Source: Vibrio atlanticus
GTDB taxonomy: Bacteria; Pseudomonadota; Gammaproteobacteria; Enterobacterales; Vibrionaceae
Direction: 5' to 3'
NCBI RefSeq assembly: GCF_024347315.1
Contig: NZ_AP025460.1
Span: 1,302,001-1,366,000, forward strand
DNA: 64,000 nt
Each line of letters begins with the position of its first letter. The first letter of the stretch is position 1. The notes under the pieces were generated by a model. It was given only the letters and a program-made list of their open reading frames with translations, was not told where the DNA came from and made no database searches. The translations under genes and the position numbers were made by a program. Positions 1 through 8,698 of the stretch are shown here, in pieces.

Positions 1-77
1 AAGTATTTGGCTTAGATAGCGTTATTATTGATGATCCCGTAAGTCATACTCCATTGATTGTGCCTTTGGGGAAGTAA
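1..77 (+). CDS. C-terminal end of an unidentified protein (partial)
   Basis: An open frame enters from the left edge and ends at a TAA at 75-77. The readable codons start at base 3 and encode about 24 residues ending VPLGK. Too little is present to assign a family. A stop-free frame this short could occur by chance, so it counts only as a possible end of an upstream gene on the same strand as the potassium channel. Confidence 0.35.
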   Translation, partial: VFGLDSVIIDDPVSHTPLIVPLGK

Positions 78-266
78 CTCATATGACTTTTTGCTCAGTT
101 TTGATTAACTCCAGAAATTGTTTGTAGATATTTCTAAGTCTTTTTGTACCTAAATGTGGACTATTGGCATTATTTTGGGCTCATGTGCCTTTTTCTTAAG
201 ATACATCTTGTTGATATCATTTATTTTTTCTAGCATGTAACTAAGAGAAATGGATTAGAGGCTCTA

Positions 267-1298
267 ATGATAATCTGGTTACAACTCAAACGTTGGGTCA
301 AAGCGAATATCTTTGTTTTGAATGGTAAAAACCTACTGTTTACTTTCCTCGGCTACGTGTTTTTATCGTGGTCGACATTGTATTTAGCGGGTGAAACGGA
401 CTTAACCAACTCGTTTACTACATTTGCATACTATTTAGTCGTGACGGCTTCTACGGTTGGTTATGGCGATTTGTCACCGACAACGGAAGCGGGGCGATGG
501 ATTGTTATTTTGTTTGTTATCCCTGGAGGGCTCAGCCTTTTCGCTGCTTTACTGGGTAAGGTGGCAACAGAAGGTGTTGAATATTGGCGAGCGGGCTTGT
601 TAGGTAAAAGGAGAGTTAGAGTGGAAAACCACATTTTGATGTTGGGGTGGAATGAACAAAGAACCATTCATCTCATCCGTATGCTGCAACATGAAGAAAC
701 GGGCAAGCGACCAATCGTATTATGTACGCGTTCAGATATCGAAAATCCGTTACCCGGTGAGATCAATTTCGTTAAGGTAAACAGCTACACCGATGGTAAA
801 GAGATGGAGAAAACGGGCATTGAGTCAGCCAGCTGTATTCTTATTGATAACCCCGAAGACGACATCACGCTGTCTGCAGCGCTTTATTGTGCGAACCGAA
901 ACCCTAAGGCTCATCTTCTGGTTTACTTTAAAGATGAGGCGTTGAGCGATTTACTGCATCAACATTGCCCAAACTCTGAATGTATTCCGGCAGTGGGTGC
1001 CGAAATGCTGGCTAAATCTGCGGTTGATCCCGGTTCAAGTGCGCTTCATCAAGAGCTTTTAAGCTCAACTAGAGGTATGACACAGTATTCGACGTATTAC
1101 CCTAAAGATGCCGAACCTGTAACCGTCGCGCCTATTTTCTCTGTATTCAAAGAGAAGTATAAAGCAACGCTGATCGCGATTGATACGGGGAGTGGTATAG
1201 AGCTTAATCCGGAGTTAGACCAAGTTGTCAGCAGCGGCACTAAGTTGTTTTACATTGCCGATGAGCGAATTGATCATTTCGATTGGAAAGGCTTTTAG
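267..1298 (+). CDS. Two-TM potassium channel with cytoplasmic TrkA-N/RCK-like domain
   Basis: Inner-membrane ion channel of 343 residues. A first membrane helix lies at about 23-40, followed by a pore helix and the selectivity filter TVGYGD at residues 63-68, the hallmark of potassium channels. A second helix follows at about 73-95. The rest, from about 118, is a cytoplasmic Rossmann-like regulatory domain. Its first glycine motif reads LGWNEQ rather than the usual GxGxxG of RCK domains, which resembles CASTOR/POLLUX-type channels. The ATG follows an AGAGG at about 5 nt. A stem-loop at 1327-1351 ends the transcript. The channel call is firm; ligand and physiological role are not readable. Confidence 0.85.
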   Translation: MIIWLQLKRWVKANIFVLNGKNLLFTFLGYVFLSWSTLYLAGETDLTNSFTTFAYYLVVTASTVGYGDLSPTTEAGRWIVILFVIPGGLSLFAALLGKVATEGVEYWRAGLLGKRRVRVENHILMLGWNEQRTIHLIRMLQHEETGKRPIVLCTRSDIENPLPGEINFVKVNSYTDGKEMEKTGIESASCILIDNPEDDITLSAALYCANRNPKAHLLVYFKDEALSDLLHQHCPNSECIPAVGAEMLAKSAVDPGSSALHQELLSSTRGMTQYSTYYPKDAEPVTVAPIFSVFKEKYKATLIAIDTGSGIELNPELDQVVSSGTKLFYIADERIDHFDWKGF

Positions 1299-1326
1299 AC
1301 GGCTATTTAGTCTCTCCTGAAGCGAA

Positions 1327-1351
1327 AGAAGGCCTCATTGTGAGGCCTTCT
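1327..1351. terminator. Stem-loop between the convergent channel and YgfB-family genes
   Basis: The inverted repeat AGAAGGCCTCA / TGAGGCCTTCT has a 3-nt loop. It lies between a + gene ending at 1298 and a - gene ending at 1417, so it probably terminates both. There is no long T tract. Confidence 0.65.
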
Positions 1352-1416
1352 TACTATCGTTCGAATATAGCGCAGCTTATTTCTTTTATATCTCTCGCTT
1401 TAGAGAGAATGGAAAA

Positions 1417-1986
1417 TTATTGAGCTTCGGCTAATGCGATACCGCGTTGCGTTAACCCGCAAAGCATCACTGGCACAGCATTAAAGATCTCTTCAAATTG
1501 CTCAAGGCCTTCGATGCCTTGTTCTGCAAGCGTAGCAATGGAAGTTTCTGGATCGTAAAGCATGCTTAGTGAAAGCAACACGCCGCCGACCAATGCGTTG
1601 TCTTCGCTGTCTTCGGGCATCAGTGTTTCCCAATCATCACGGGCTATCTGCCAACCTTGAAGTAAGCCTTCACAAAAATCGCGAGCTGCTGTATTTACAA
1701 CTTCTGCATCATCTAATTGACAAGCTTCAGGCCATACCCAAGTACCTTCGATCAGTTCTGGGCGGGTTTTGTTCCAAAGCGCGATGATAACTTCAATGTA
1801 GCTTTCCAGCTGTTCACCGTCGGTAAAAGGTGCGACTTCTTCGCCACCCCAAAGGAATGGCAGCCATTCATGAGGGGTTAACACATTTGGAGCGGCTGCC
1901 ATTGCAGTGACAAAGCCCTTGGTTTTGTGTTCTGTGATTAGCTTTCCTTCCAACTCTGGAAGCGCAAGAATATCTTGTAAAGTCAA
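1417..1986 (-). CDS. YgfB/YecA (UPF0149) family protein
   Basis: A 189-residue soluble acidic protein. The N-terminal segment with the motif KGFVTAMAAAP and the later FCEGLLQGW block match the all-helical UPF0149 family (YgfB, and the N-terminal part of YecA). It has no C-terminal SEC-C zinc motif, so it is a YgfB-type short member. Family members are poorly characterised; YgfB has been linked to gene regulation in Pseudomonas. The first in-frame start is TTG at 1984-1986, with no ATG or GTG just upstream and only a weak ribosome site, so the start is uncertain. Confidence 0.75.
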   Translation of the reverse strand: MTLQDILALPELEGKLITEHKTKGFVTAMAAAPNVLTPHEWLPFLWGGEEVAPFTDGEQLESYIEVIIALWNKTRPELIEGTWVWPEACQLDDAEVVNTAARDFCEGLLQGWQIARDDWETLMPEDSEDNALVGGVLLSLSMLYDPETSIATLAEQGIEGLEQFEEIFNAVPVMLCGLTQRGIALAEAQ

Positions 1987-2123
1987 AGTGAGGTACCGTA
2001 AAAGGGAACATATTTGTGCTTATAGTACCAATGAACTTGCGCCAATCAAGCTTCATCTAAAAACGCTTGATGTCATTAGTGATAAACACTAGGTTAAACA
2101 GAAAAGAAAATAACAAGATAATT

Positions 2124-4613
2124 ATGCAAATACGCTCGTCTCTCAAGAAAAAAAGTATGGTAGCGCTTGGTGTATACCTCGCAATGTTCATTGCTATTGT
2201 CGGTAGTGTGACGTATTACGTCGTAGAATCTCCTGTACGCGCTAAGTTGCAACAAAACCTCGACTTACGTACACAACTGTTATCGGAATTGATTACAGCA
2301 CCCCTCGGCAGCTCTCAAGGTTTTGTTGATAGTTTGGTTGGTTTCGCTCAGGCGCAGCGCAGTGATACTGATGTTATACCGTTATTTATTAAGTCAATGT
2401 TGGCGGCTAGCGATGACACGATCGTCAGCGCAGGTATTTGGCCAGAACCGCATGCATTGGATTCTGATAAAATCCTTAACAGTTATTTTTTCAACAAAGC
2501 CGACGATGGTGATATTGACCAGATCTTTTCTTATAACAACCCCAAAAATACGCCTTATCAAAACGAATATTGGTATACATCTGTATTAAACAAAGCGCAG
2601 GGAACCATTGCATGGAGCAATGTGTATATTGACCCATATACACATGTTCAAATGATCACAGCATCTTCACCTTACTATTACGATGGAACTTTTGCAGGTG
2701 TCGCGACGGTGGATCTCTCACTCGAAGAGTTACTCGGCTTTATCAAGAACCATGCGGAAGAATACAACCTTGGTATTACTCTAAGAGACAAACTCAACCA
2801 AGTGTTGGTTTCTCATAACTTCAATCTCGTTGATGGGATTTATATTAGTAGTAACCAATTTGGAGAGTTTGGATGGCAAGTGGATGTCGTCAACTCAAAA
2901 TCACGAGTAGCAGACGAAGTGTTTCGTCAGGTAATGAGCGTTGAAGGCGGTATTGTGCCGCTGTTATTATTGTGTGTCATGGCAGGTTATTACTTACTGA
3001 ATCGCTATTTGATAAGCCCAATCACAACGATTGCCGCCCAAGTTGATAGTTCTAAAGCAGGCGAGATCATCGATGTTGACTACTCCAGTGATGATGAAAT
3101 CGGACATTTGATCAAAACCTTCAACGAAAAAACCATCTATCTCGAAGCTGAGAAGGTTAAAGCTCAAGCATCAACCAATGCCAAAACGGCCTTTCTTGCG
3201 ACCTTGTCACACGAAATTCGTACCCCGATGAATGGTGTATTAGGAACGGCTCAGATCTTACTTAAAACCCCTTTGAGCACAGAGCAAGAGAAGCATCTTA
3301 AGAGCCTGTATGATTCGGGTGATCATATGATGACGTTACTCAATGAAATTTTGGATTTTTCAAAGATAGAGCAGGGTCGGTTAGATCTGGATGAAACACG
3401 ATTCCCGCTTGATTCAATCATAGGCAGTATCAATAGTGTCTATTACACATTGTCTTCCGAGAAAGGGCTTCAATTCAAAGTGTACTCAGAAGTGCCTTCT
3501 GGCCGTTGGTACTTCTCAGACAAAGCACGCCTTCGCCAAATTTTATTTAACCTCTTAAACAACGCAGTCAAGTTTACCTCTCGAGGCTTTGTCGAGGTAT
3601 ACCTTAAAGAAGTCGTAGAGGGGAGTGACACCTACCTTAGTATTCGAGTTCGCGACACCGGTATTGGTATATCTAAAGAAGCACAAAAACGTATTTTTAA
3701 ACCGTTTGAACAAGCTGAGTCTTCGACTACGAGACGCTTTGGCGGTACTGGTCTCGGGTTAGCGATTGTGAAGAAAATTACCCAATTGATGGAAGGCAGT
3801 ATTAGTGTCACCAGTGAAGAAGGGATAGGCACCAGCTTCGATGTTCGCTTGAAGATTAAGCCTTGCCAGCCTGGCGAAATAGAGAGCTTGCCACATAAGA
3901 AGTTAGATTACTCTGGCTTAAAGGTACTGATTGTCGAAGATAACCGAACCAATACCGTCATTATTGAAACCTTTATGAGCAGTAAAGGATTTACTTGTAA
4001 GAGCGTCGAAAATGGTGAACTTGCGATACAAGCCGTGGTGGCTGAGCGCTTTGATTTGGTATTAATGGATAACCATATGCCAGTGATGGACGGCGTTGAA
4101 TCAACCACTGCAATTCGAGCTTTGATAGGCGAGATATCATCGGTACTGGTGTTTGGTTGTACGGCTGATGTCTTTAAAGAGACTCGCGAACGTATGCTTG
4201 GTGCGGGTGTGGATTATATTATTGCCAAGCCGATTGATGAGCGTGAGTTGGATGATGCGTTATTCCGCTATTCAAACAAGCTTTACCAATACCATGAAGT
4301 TAAAGCTCATGATCTTGATTGCCTGGATGTGGAAAAAAACGATTCGCAAAGTAACAGCGAGTCACTACCTAAACCTGATCTACGAAACAAAGATAACACA
4401 GAAGAGCTACTCGTCACGCTGTACGTTGCGCTCGAAGATAATAACTTAGCGCTGATTAAGTCTGCATTAGAGAGCTTGCGTGTTCATGCTGAACCTATGA
4501 ATAATGCAAAGCTCACAGATCACGTCGATAAAGCTTTAGAACAGGTTTCTCTCGGTTTCACTCCTGAACAAGAAATCATCAATACCATTACGGTAAATCT
4601 TCCTATGGCATAG
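2124..4613 (+). CDS. Membrane hybrid sensor histidine kinase (periplasmic Cache-like, HAMP, HisKA, HATPase, REC)
   Basis: An 829-residue inner-membrane sensor. TM1 lies at about 11-33, a periplasmic sensor of roughly 240 residues resembles double-Cache/PDC domains, and TM2 lies at about 275-297. A HAMP linker, HisKA (SHEIRTP, phospho-acceptor His363), HATPase (DTGIGIS and GGTGLGLAI boxes) and a receiver with Asp649 (LMDNHMP) follow. About 100 helical residues follow the receiver but show no AHxxKG-type HPt histidine, so the relay probably passes to a separate HPt protein. TTG 2067 and ATG 2070 would also open the frame, but ATG 2124 gives the normal short cytoplasmic lead before TM1. The ligand is unknown. 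It is a single gene with no adjacent response regulator. Confidence 0.85.
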   Translation: MQIRSSLKKKSMVALGVYLAMFIAIVGSVTYYVVESPVRAKLQQNLDLRTQLLSELITAPLGSSQGFVDSLVGFAQAQRSDTDVIPLFIKSMLAASDDTIVSAGIWPEPHALDSDKILNSYFFNKADDGDIDQIFSYNNPKNTPYQNEYWYTSVLNKAQGTIAWSNVYIDPYTHVQMITASSPYYYDGTFAGVATVDLSLEELLGFIKNHAEEYNLGITLRDKLNQVLVSHNFNLVDGIYISSNQFGEFGWQVDVVNSKSRVADEVFRQVMSVEGGIVPLLLLCVMAGYYLLNRYLISPITTIAAQVDSSKAGEIIDVDYSSDDEIGHLIKTFNEKTIYLEAEKVKAQASTNAKTAFLATLSHEIRTPMNGVLGTAQILLKTPLSTEQEKHLKSLYDSGDHMMTLLNEILDFSKIEQGRLDLDETRFPLDSIIGSINSVYYTLSSEKGLQFKVYSEVPSGRWYFSDKARLRQILFNLLNNAVKFTSRGFVEVYLKEVVEGSDTYLSIRVRDTGIGISKEAQKRIFKPFEQAESSTTRRFGGTGLGLAIVKKITQLMEGSISVTSEEGIGTSFDVRLKIKPCQPGEIESLPHKKLDYSGLKVLIVEDNRTNTVIIETFMSSKGFTCKSVENGELAIQAVVAERFDLVLMDNHMPVMDGVESTTAIRALIGEISSVLVFGCTADVFKETRERMLGAGVDYIIAKPIDERELDDALFRYSNKLYQYHEVKAHDLDCLDVEKNDSQSNSESLPKPDLRNKDNTEELLVTLYVALEDNNLALIKSALESLRVHAEPMNNAKLTDHVDKALEQVSLGFTPEQEIINTITVNLPMA

Positions 4614-4823
4614 TTGTTGTTTAATTACGGAAATATAATAACAAATCGCTCGTTATTTAACCTTTGTGTTTTTTTTTGGTGGAAGTGACTGCTTTTAAAG
4701 TGGTTTTTGGTTGTTAATTTACAACTTTATTTTTAATTTGGAATGTATGACTGCTTGTGTTGTGATTTAATAGTGACATTATCTGGCTAGGTGTAATCTC
4801 ACCTTGTTTATGTGTTGTTAAAT

Positions 4824-4839
4824 CACTAATTAAGTAGTG
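4824..4839. promoter_or_regulatory. Inverted repeat in the alaE promoter region
   Basis: CACTA-N6-TAGTG lies about 25-40 bp before the alaE start, next to the AT-rich TATATT. Its position suits an operator (alaE is Lrp-controlled in E. coli), but this is inference from symmetry and position only. Confidence 0.3.
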
Positions 4840-4861
4840 GTATATTTTAGGTTTATCGTCA

Positions 4862-5311
4862 ATGAAGTCTCGTGGTCCATTCTGTATTCGAAACGCAGCT
4901 GCGGATACATTCGCTATGGTCGTTTTCTGTTTTATTTCTGGAATGATTGTTGAAGTGTTTATTTCTGGTATGACGTTTGAGCAGTCTCTTGCTTCTCGAA
5001 CGTTATCTATTCCGGTAAACATAGCTATCGCTTGGCCTTATGGAGTCTTTCGTGATTGGTTCTTGCGTAACGGCGCAAAGCTTTCACAAAGCTCATTGAT
5101 GAAAAACTTGTCTGACTTGGTGGCGTACGTGTTATTCCAGTCACCTGTGTATGCCGGTATTTTATTGGCAGTAGGTGCTTCGAGCGACCAGATTGTTACG
5201 GCTGTAACCAGTAACGCTGTTATCTCATGTGGTATGGGCGTGCTGTACGGTTACTTCTTAGATATGTGCCGTAAATGGTTTAGAGTTCCGGGCTACTATC
5301 AACAAGCTTAA
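4862..5311 (+). CDS. alaE: L-alanine exporter AlaE
   Basis: A 149-residue inner-membrane protein with four predicted membrane helices. The start region ([12 protein letters not shown]), the central [11 protein letters not shown] segment and the C-terminal [12 protein letters not shown] segment match AlaE, the family of small exporters that remove excess L-alanine. Length equals that of E. coli AlaE (149). It lies alone between a hybrid kinase and tRNA-Ser. A small inverted repeat upstream may be an operator. Confidence 0.92.
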   Translation: MKSRGPFCIRNAAADTFAMVVFCFISGMIVEVFISGMTFEQSLASRTLSIPVNIAIAWPYGVFRDWFLRNGAKLSQSSLMKNLSDLVAYVLFQSPVYAGILLAVGASSDQIVTAVTSNAVISCGMGVLYGYFLDMCRKWFRVPGYYQQA

Positions 5312-5491
5312 GAAAAGCAACAAGCGTAAGTACAACGATAGAATGAAATTTGGTTTGTTTTTGATCTAATGAGTTAATTTGTAATCGAACAAACTGAAAA
5401 AAGCACTTTTTTTGATAATGCCTCTTGACCAAAGCAAGCAGAATCAATAAAGTAGCGCCTCGTTGAGTGACAAGCTCAACACACAATTTGT

Positions 5492-5582
5492 GGAAGGATG
5501 GCTGAGTGGCTTAAGGCGCTCGCCTGGAAAGCGAGTATACGTTTATAGCGTATCTGGGGTTCAAATCCCCATCCTTCCACCA
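5492..5582 (+). tRNA. tRNA-Ser (anticodon GGA)
   Basis: A class II tRNA of 91 nt including an encoded CCA. The acceptor stem GGAAGGA pairs with TCCTTCC at 5572-5578. The anticodon stem CTCGC/GCGAG (5519-5523/5531-5535) encloses the loop CTGGAAA with anticodon GGA at 5526-5528. A long variable arm is typical of tRNA-Ser, and the T arm carries GGTTCAAAT. It reads UCC and UCU codons. A terminator follows directly. Confidence 0.97.
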
Positions 5583-5588
5583 CTATTC

Positions 5589-5615
5589 AAAACCCTAGCA
5601 GAAATGCTGGGGTTT
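5589..5615 (+). terminator. Intrinsic terminator after tRNA-Ser
   Basis: CCCTAGCA and TGCTGGGG pair around the loop GAAA and are followed by TTTT, just after the tRNA 3' end. Confidence 0.8.
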
Positions 5616-5639
5616 TCTCGTTTTAGAGCACCTATATTT

Positions 5640-5701
5640 TATCTCTATCTCTATCTCTATCTCTATCTCTATCTCTATCTCTATCTCTATCTCTATCTCT
5701 A
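5640..5701. repeat. Hexanucleotide microsatellite (TATCTC)x10
   Basis: Ten perfect tandem copies of TATCTC (read as ATCTCT from 5641) plus two bases, with no interruption. The array sits 60 bp downstream of tRNA-Ser and is not inside a plausible gene; the open frame through it encodes only a Tyr-Leu run. A perfect 60-bp array should be prone to slipped-strand length change. Confidence 0.97.
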
Positions 5702-5746
5702 GCCCAAAGTCCTTTGCCTAGTTATCACGCCTTCCAACGCTATTTA

Positions 5747-5801
5747 TGACCACTTGCTTACTGTGATTGGTATTATACCAATCGTAGTAAATAACTGGTC
5801 A
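5747..5801. repeat. Long imperfect palindrome made of two inverted 27-bp units
   Basis: The left arm 5747-5773 (TGACCACTTGC... ending ATTGGTAT) and the right arm 5775-5801 are imperfect reverse complements, agreeing at most positions, with one spacer base. A third unit in the left-arm orientation occurs at 5910-5936. The layout resembles short intergenic repeats or MITE-like elements scattered in Vibrio genomes. Copy number elsewhere cannot be judged here. Confidence 0.85.
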
Positions 5802-5909
5802 CCCTAGCTTGTTAAAAACCTCGATAACTTCGTTAGAATTTTTGATTGTAGAATAACTACTTATCGAAAAATTCTGCCTTGTTCTCAAGCTTTTTTCCTA
5901 CGCTATGTT

Positions 5910-5936
5910 TGATCACTTATTTACTGTGATTGGTAT
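5910..5936. repeat. Third copy of the 27-bp unit
   Basis: TGATCACTTATTTACTGTGA followed by TTGGTAT matches the unit at 5747-5773 except for a few substitutions. Together the units bracket a roughly 190-bp AT-rich segment, 5747-5936, containing a conserved-looking spacer. Confidence 0.8.
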
Positions 5937-6196
5937 TACTCAAGTGAAAGCCGAACTTCAAAGGTGCCATGTCATCGAAAATGTTTCGTTAAGCGGTTTC
6001 AAACAGGTTCTTTAAGCTCTTTCCATCTGTCTATCAAGAGTAGATCGAATAAACGAGCATGAGCCTTTAGCTGTCTTGAAGTGACTCGGTGCACAAGTTA
6101 GTAAGTGTAAATACGTTCTTGATAAAATGGGATACATGTTCGCAGCCAATTTGTGAGACGCTTGATCTAGTGTCAGTCGAATCACAAGGAAGTTGA
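5937..6196. other. Intergenic stretch before the LysR gene, no gene seen
   Basis: No open frame with a credible start, RNA or repeat is visible apart from the ribosome site AAGGAAG just before 6197. It presumably carries the promoter of the LysR gene. Confidence 0.5.
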
Positions 6197-7123
6197 ATGC
6201 ATCACTTTAATATCCGCGCTCTTGAGTATTTAAACGCGTTGTCTAAGTATGGCTCATTGCGTAAGGCATCCAAGATGATGAATGTTGACCCTGCTGCAAT
6301 GAGCAGAATGCTGACCCAGCTCGAAGCGCAAGCGGGAATGAAAGTTTGGGAACGCAACAACCGCCAATCACTGTTAACTGAGGCGGGTAATGAGCTGCTG
6401 CATTACTATCGTTCCATTGTTCGTGGAGAGGCTGCAGTGCTTACTCGACTAGCCAAGCTTAAAAACCTCAAAGGAGGCAGTGTAAGTATTGCCATCGGTG
6501 AAGGGTTTATTACCAACTTGGTGTCAAAGCCGATGCAAACCTTTATGACCCGTTATCCTGATATCAACCTTTCTATTGAAATTGCAGGGGCATTGGACGC
6601 GGTCAAGATGTTGGAAGATCAACAGATAGACTTCGCAATAACCTATGCTTCTGCTCCACATCCTAAACTGCACTCCCACGTTGAACGTAGCCATCCGCTC
6701 GAATTGATTGCTCCGAAGGGGCACTTCCTTACGATGAAAGAAGCACCTGTGACACTGCAAGATATTAAGGATGTGTCTTTGGCGTTGATCGACAACTCAA
6801 CAGGGATGGGTCGATTGGTCAAGCATGCCGAGCAAATGTCACATTTCACGTTAGAACCTAAGCTTCAGACGAACTCAGTCACTGCACTGACTAACTTTGT
6901 TTCAGCAGGGTTGGGTGTCACCTTTATGCCTAAGCTCACGGTGATCGATGAAATAAAGTCAGGGCAGATTGAAGTGGTTGCGACCGAGTTGGAGATGCTA
7001 TCGAAGGCGACGGTTAAGGTTCAATCTTTAAAAGACCGCGCACTCACGCTACAGGCCGAAACCTTGTTAGATTTCTTACTTGAAAACGCCACTTTCTTGA
7101 GTCATGACGCTTACAATATCTAA
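6197..7123 (+). CDS. LysR-family transcriptional regulator, upstream of dadA
   Basis: 308 residues. The N-terminal winged helix-turn-helix spans about 1-60 (SLRKASKMMNVDPAAMSRML recognition region), followed by a LysR substrate-binding fold from about 90 with the typical SAGLGVTFMP segment. The start follows AAGGAAG at good spacing. The gene is collinear with dadA, with 225 bp between them, so it could sense an amino acid and control dadA; this is inference from position. The effector cannot be read from the sequence. Confidence 0.85.
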   Translation: MHHFNIRALEYLNALSKYGSLRKASKMMNVDPAAMSRMLTQLEAQAGMKVWERNNRQSLLTEAGNELLHYYRSIVRGEAAVLTRLAKLKNLKGGSVSIAIGEGFITNLVSKPMQTFMTRYPDINLSIEIAGALDAVKMLEDQQIDFAITYASAPHPKLHSHVERSHPLELIAPKGHFLTMKEAPVTLQDIKDVSLALIDNSTGMGRLVKHAEQMSHFTLEPKLQTNSVTALTNFVSAGLGVTFMPKLTVIDEIKSGQIEVVATELEMLSKATVKVQSLKDRALTLQAETLLDFLLENATFLSHDAYNI

Positions 7124-7348
7124 GAATAGTAGATTTACTTCGCGACTCCTCCTAAGCGACCAAATACCGCCAATATCACAGTTCCAAATTGCCGAATTCG
7201 TTTTTAAGTTGAATTGAGTTTTTGTCAACGCTACCTCTATTGTTAAGTCAACATGCGCGGAATAAGTTACAAATTATTAACGAAACGAGTTTTAGACTGA
7301 CAGCTGTGTTCGACAGATTTTGGCTTTGTCGGGCATTAGGAGAAGAGA

Positions 7349-8602
7349 ATGGAAGTTATTGTAATTGGTAGCGGTGTTATTGGGTTAACCAGTGCTTGGT
7401 ACCTTGCGAAAGAAGGTCATACAGTGACGGTTATTGATCGTCAAGATAGCAGTGGCAAGGAAACCAGCTTTGCGAATGCAGGGCAAATTTCTTACGGATA
7501 TTCTTCACCATGGGCGGCACCGGGGATTCCGTTGAAAGCAATGAAATGGCTTACCCAAGAGCATGCGCCTCTAAAAGTGAAGCCGTCACTTTCTCCTGAA
7601 TTAGTTGCTTGGGCGACTAAGATGTTGGCCAACTGTAATGAAGCCAAGTACGCCATGAATAAGTCACGCATGTTAAGAGTGGCAAACTTCAGTCGAGAGT
7701 GTCTTACTCATCTAAGAACCAGTGAAGATTTAGCTTATGAGGGCAGGCAGAAAGGCACCTTGCAAGTATTCAGAAGCGAGAAGCAACTCGATGCTATTCA
7801 GCAGGATATGAAGCTATTAACAGAGAGTGGGATCGAACACTCGCTGTTTGATGTTGACCAGTGTCTGTCAGTGGAGTCGGGTTTAGCGGACGTCAAAGAC
7901 AAGCTGGTGGGCGGCTTATACTTACCTCATGATGAAACCGGTGATTGCCATCAGTTCTGTTTAACCTTGACTGAGAAAGCCAAGCAACTCGGTGTTAGGT
8001 TCGTGTTTGATACTGAAGTGGTAAGTTTGAATCACCAGAATCAAGCCATTGAGACTATTACAACGACTCAAGGCGAGTTTAAAGCGGATGCTTACGTGGT
8101 CGCGTCAGGAAGCTATTCTCGAGAACTATTAAAGCAAGTCGACTTGTCTATACCGGTTTACCCAGTGAAAGGATATTCACTAACATTGCCTATCGTGAAT
8201 GTAGATAAGTCACCGACTTCGACTGTTATGGATGAAACCTACAAGGTCGCGATGACGCGATTTGATGATCGTATTCGTATCGCGGGTACGGCAGAACTCG
8301 CTGGTTTTGACTACCTAATCCCAGAAAAACGTAAAGCCACGATTGATATGGTGATAAAAGATCTTTTCCCACAAGCGGGGGACTTTTCTAAGGCTGAATA
8401 CTGGACTGGGCTAAGACCAATGACGCCAGATGGCACGCCTATCATCGGCAAGACGCCTATCAAAAATTTATTTACCAATACAGGTCATGGGACATTAGGT
8501 TGGACAATGGCATGTGGCTCAGGAAAGATCTTAGCAAGCATAGTCAGTGGCTCTGCCAGTGATATTAAATCTGATGACTTAAGTATCCATCGTTATTTGT
8601 AG
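7349..8602 (+). CDS. dadA: D-amino acid dehydrogenase, DadA-type FAD subunit
   Basis: A 417-residue flavoprotein of the DAO/DadA family. It oxidatively deaminates D-amino acids (D-alanine best known) to 2-oxo acids and passes electrons to the membrane quinone pool. The N-terminus shows the FAD-binding glycine motif GSGVIGLTSAWYL (7-19) ending at an acidic residue near 30. The FANAGQISYGYSSPWAAPG and C-terminal GHGTLGWTMACGSGK blocks match DadA. Ribosome site AGGAGAAGAG. No alanine racemase gene is adjacent. A hairpin at 8630-8657 follows. Confidence 0.9.
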   Translation: MEVIVIGSGVIGLTSAWYLAKEGHTVTVIDRQDSSGKETSFANAGQISYGYSSPWAAPGIPLKAMKWLTQEHAPLKVKPSLSPELVAWATKMLANCNEAKYAMNKSRMLRVANFSRECLTHLRTSEDLAYEGRQKGTLQVFRSEKQLDAIQQDMKLLTESGIEHSLFDVDQCLSVESGLADVKDKLVGGLYLPHDETGDCHQFCLTLTEKAKQLGVRFVFDTEVVSLNHQNQAIETITTTQGEFKADAYVVASGSYSRELLKQVDLSIPVYPVKGYSLTLPIVNVDKSPTSTVMDETYKVAMTRFDDRIRIAGTAELAGFDYLIPEKRKATIDMVIKDLFPQAGDFSKAEYWTGLRPMTPDGTPIIGKTPIKNLFTNTGHGTLGWTMACGSGKILASIVSGSASDIKSDDLSIHRYL

Positions 8603-8629
8603 CGGCATGACACCGTGTTAACTAAAGTC

Positions 8630-8657
8630 ACCCCATTTTTAAACTGTAGAATGGGGT
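8630..8657. terminator. Hairpin after dadA, formerly between two convergent genes
   Basis: ACCCCATT and AATGGGGT form an 8-bp stem with a 12-nt loop. Before the IS arrived this lay between dadA (+) and the dienelactone hydrolase gene (-), whose original stop is at 8679-8681. Confidence 0.6.
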
Positions 8658-8698
8658 TATGGGTTCTCAAGGAGAAGATTATTTGGTGGTGGTTTCTA

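Noticed and set aside
5463..5702. Open frame across tRNA-Ser and the TATCTC array
   Set aside because: It reads the tRNA and then a Tyr-Leu run generated by the microsatellite; no gene features.
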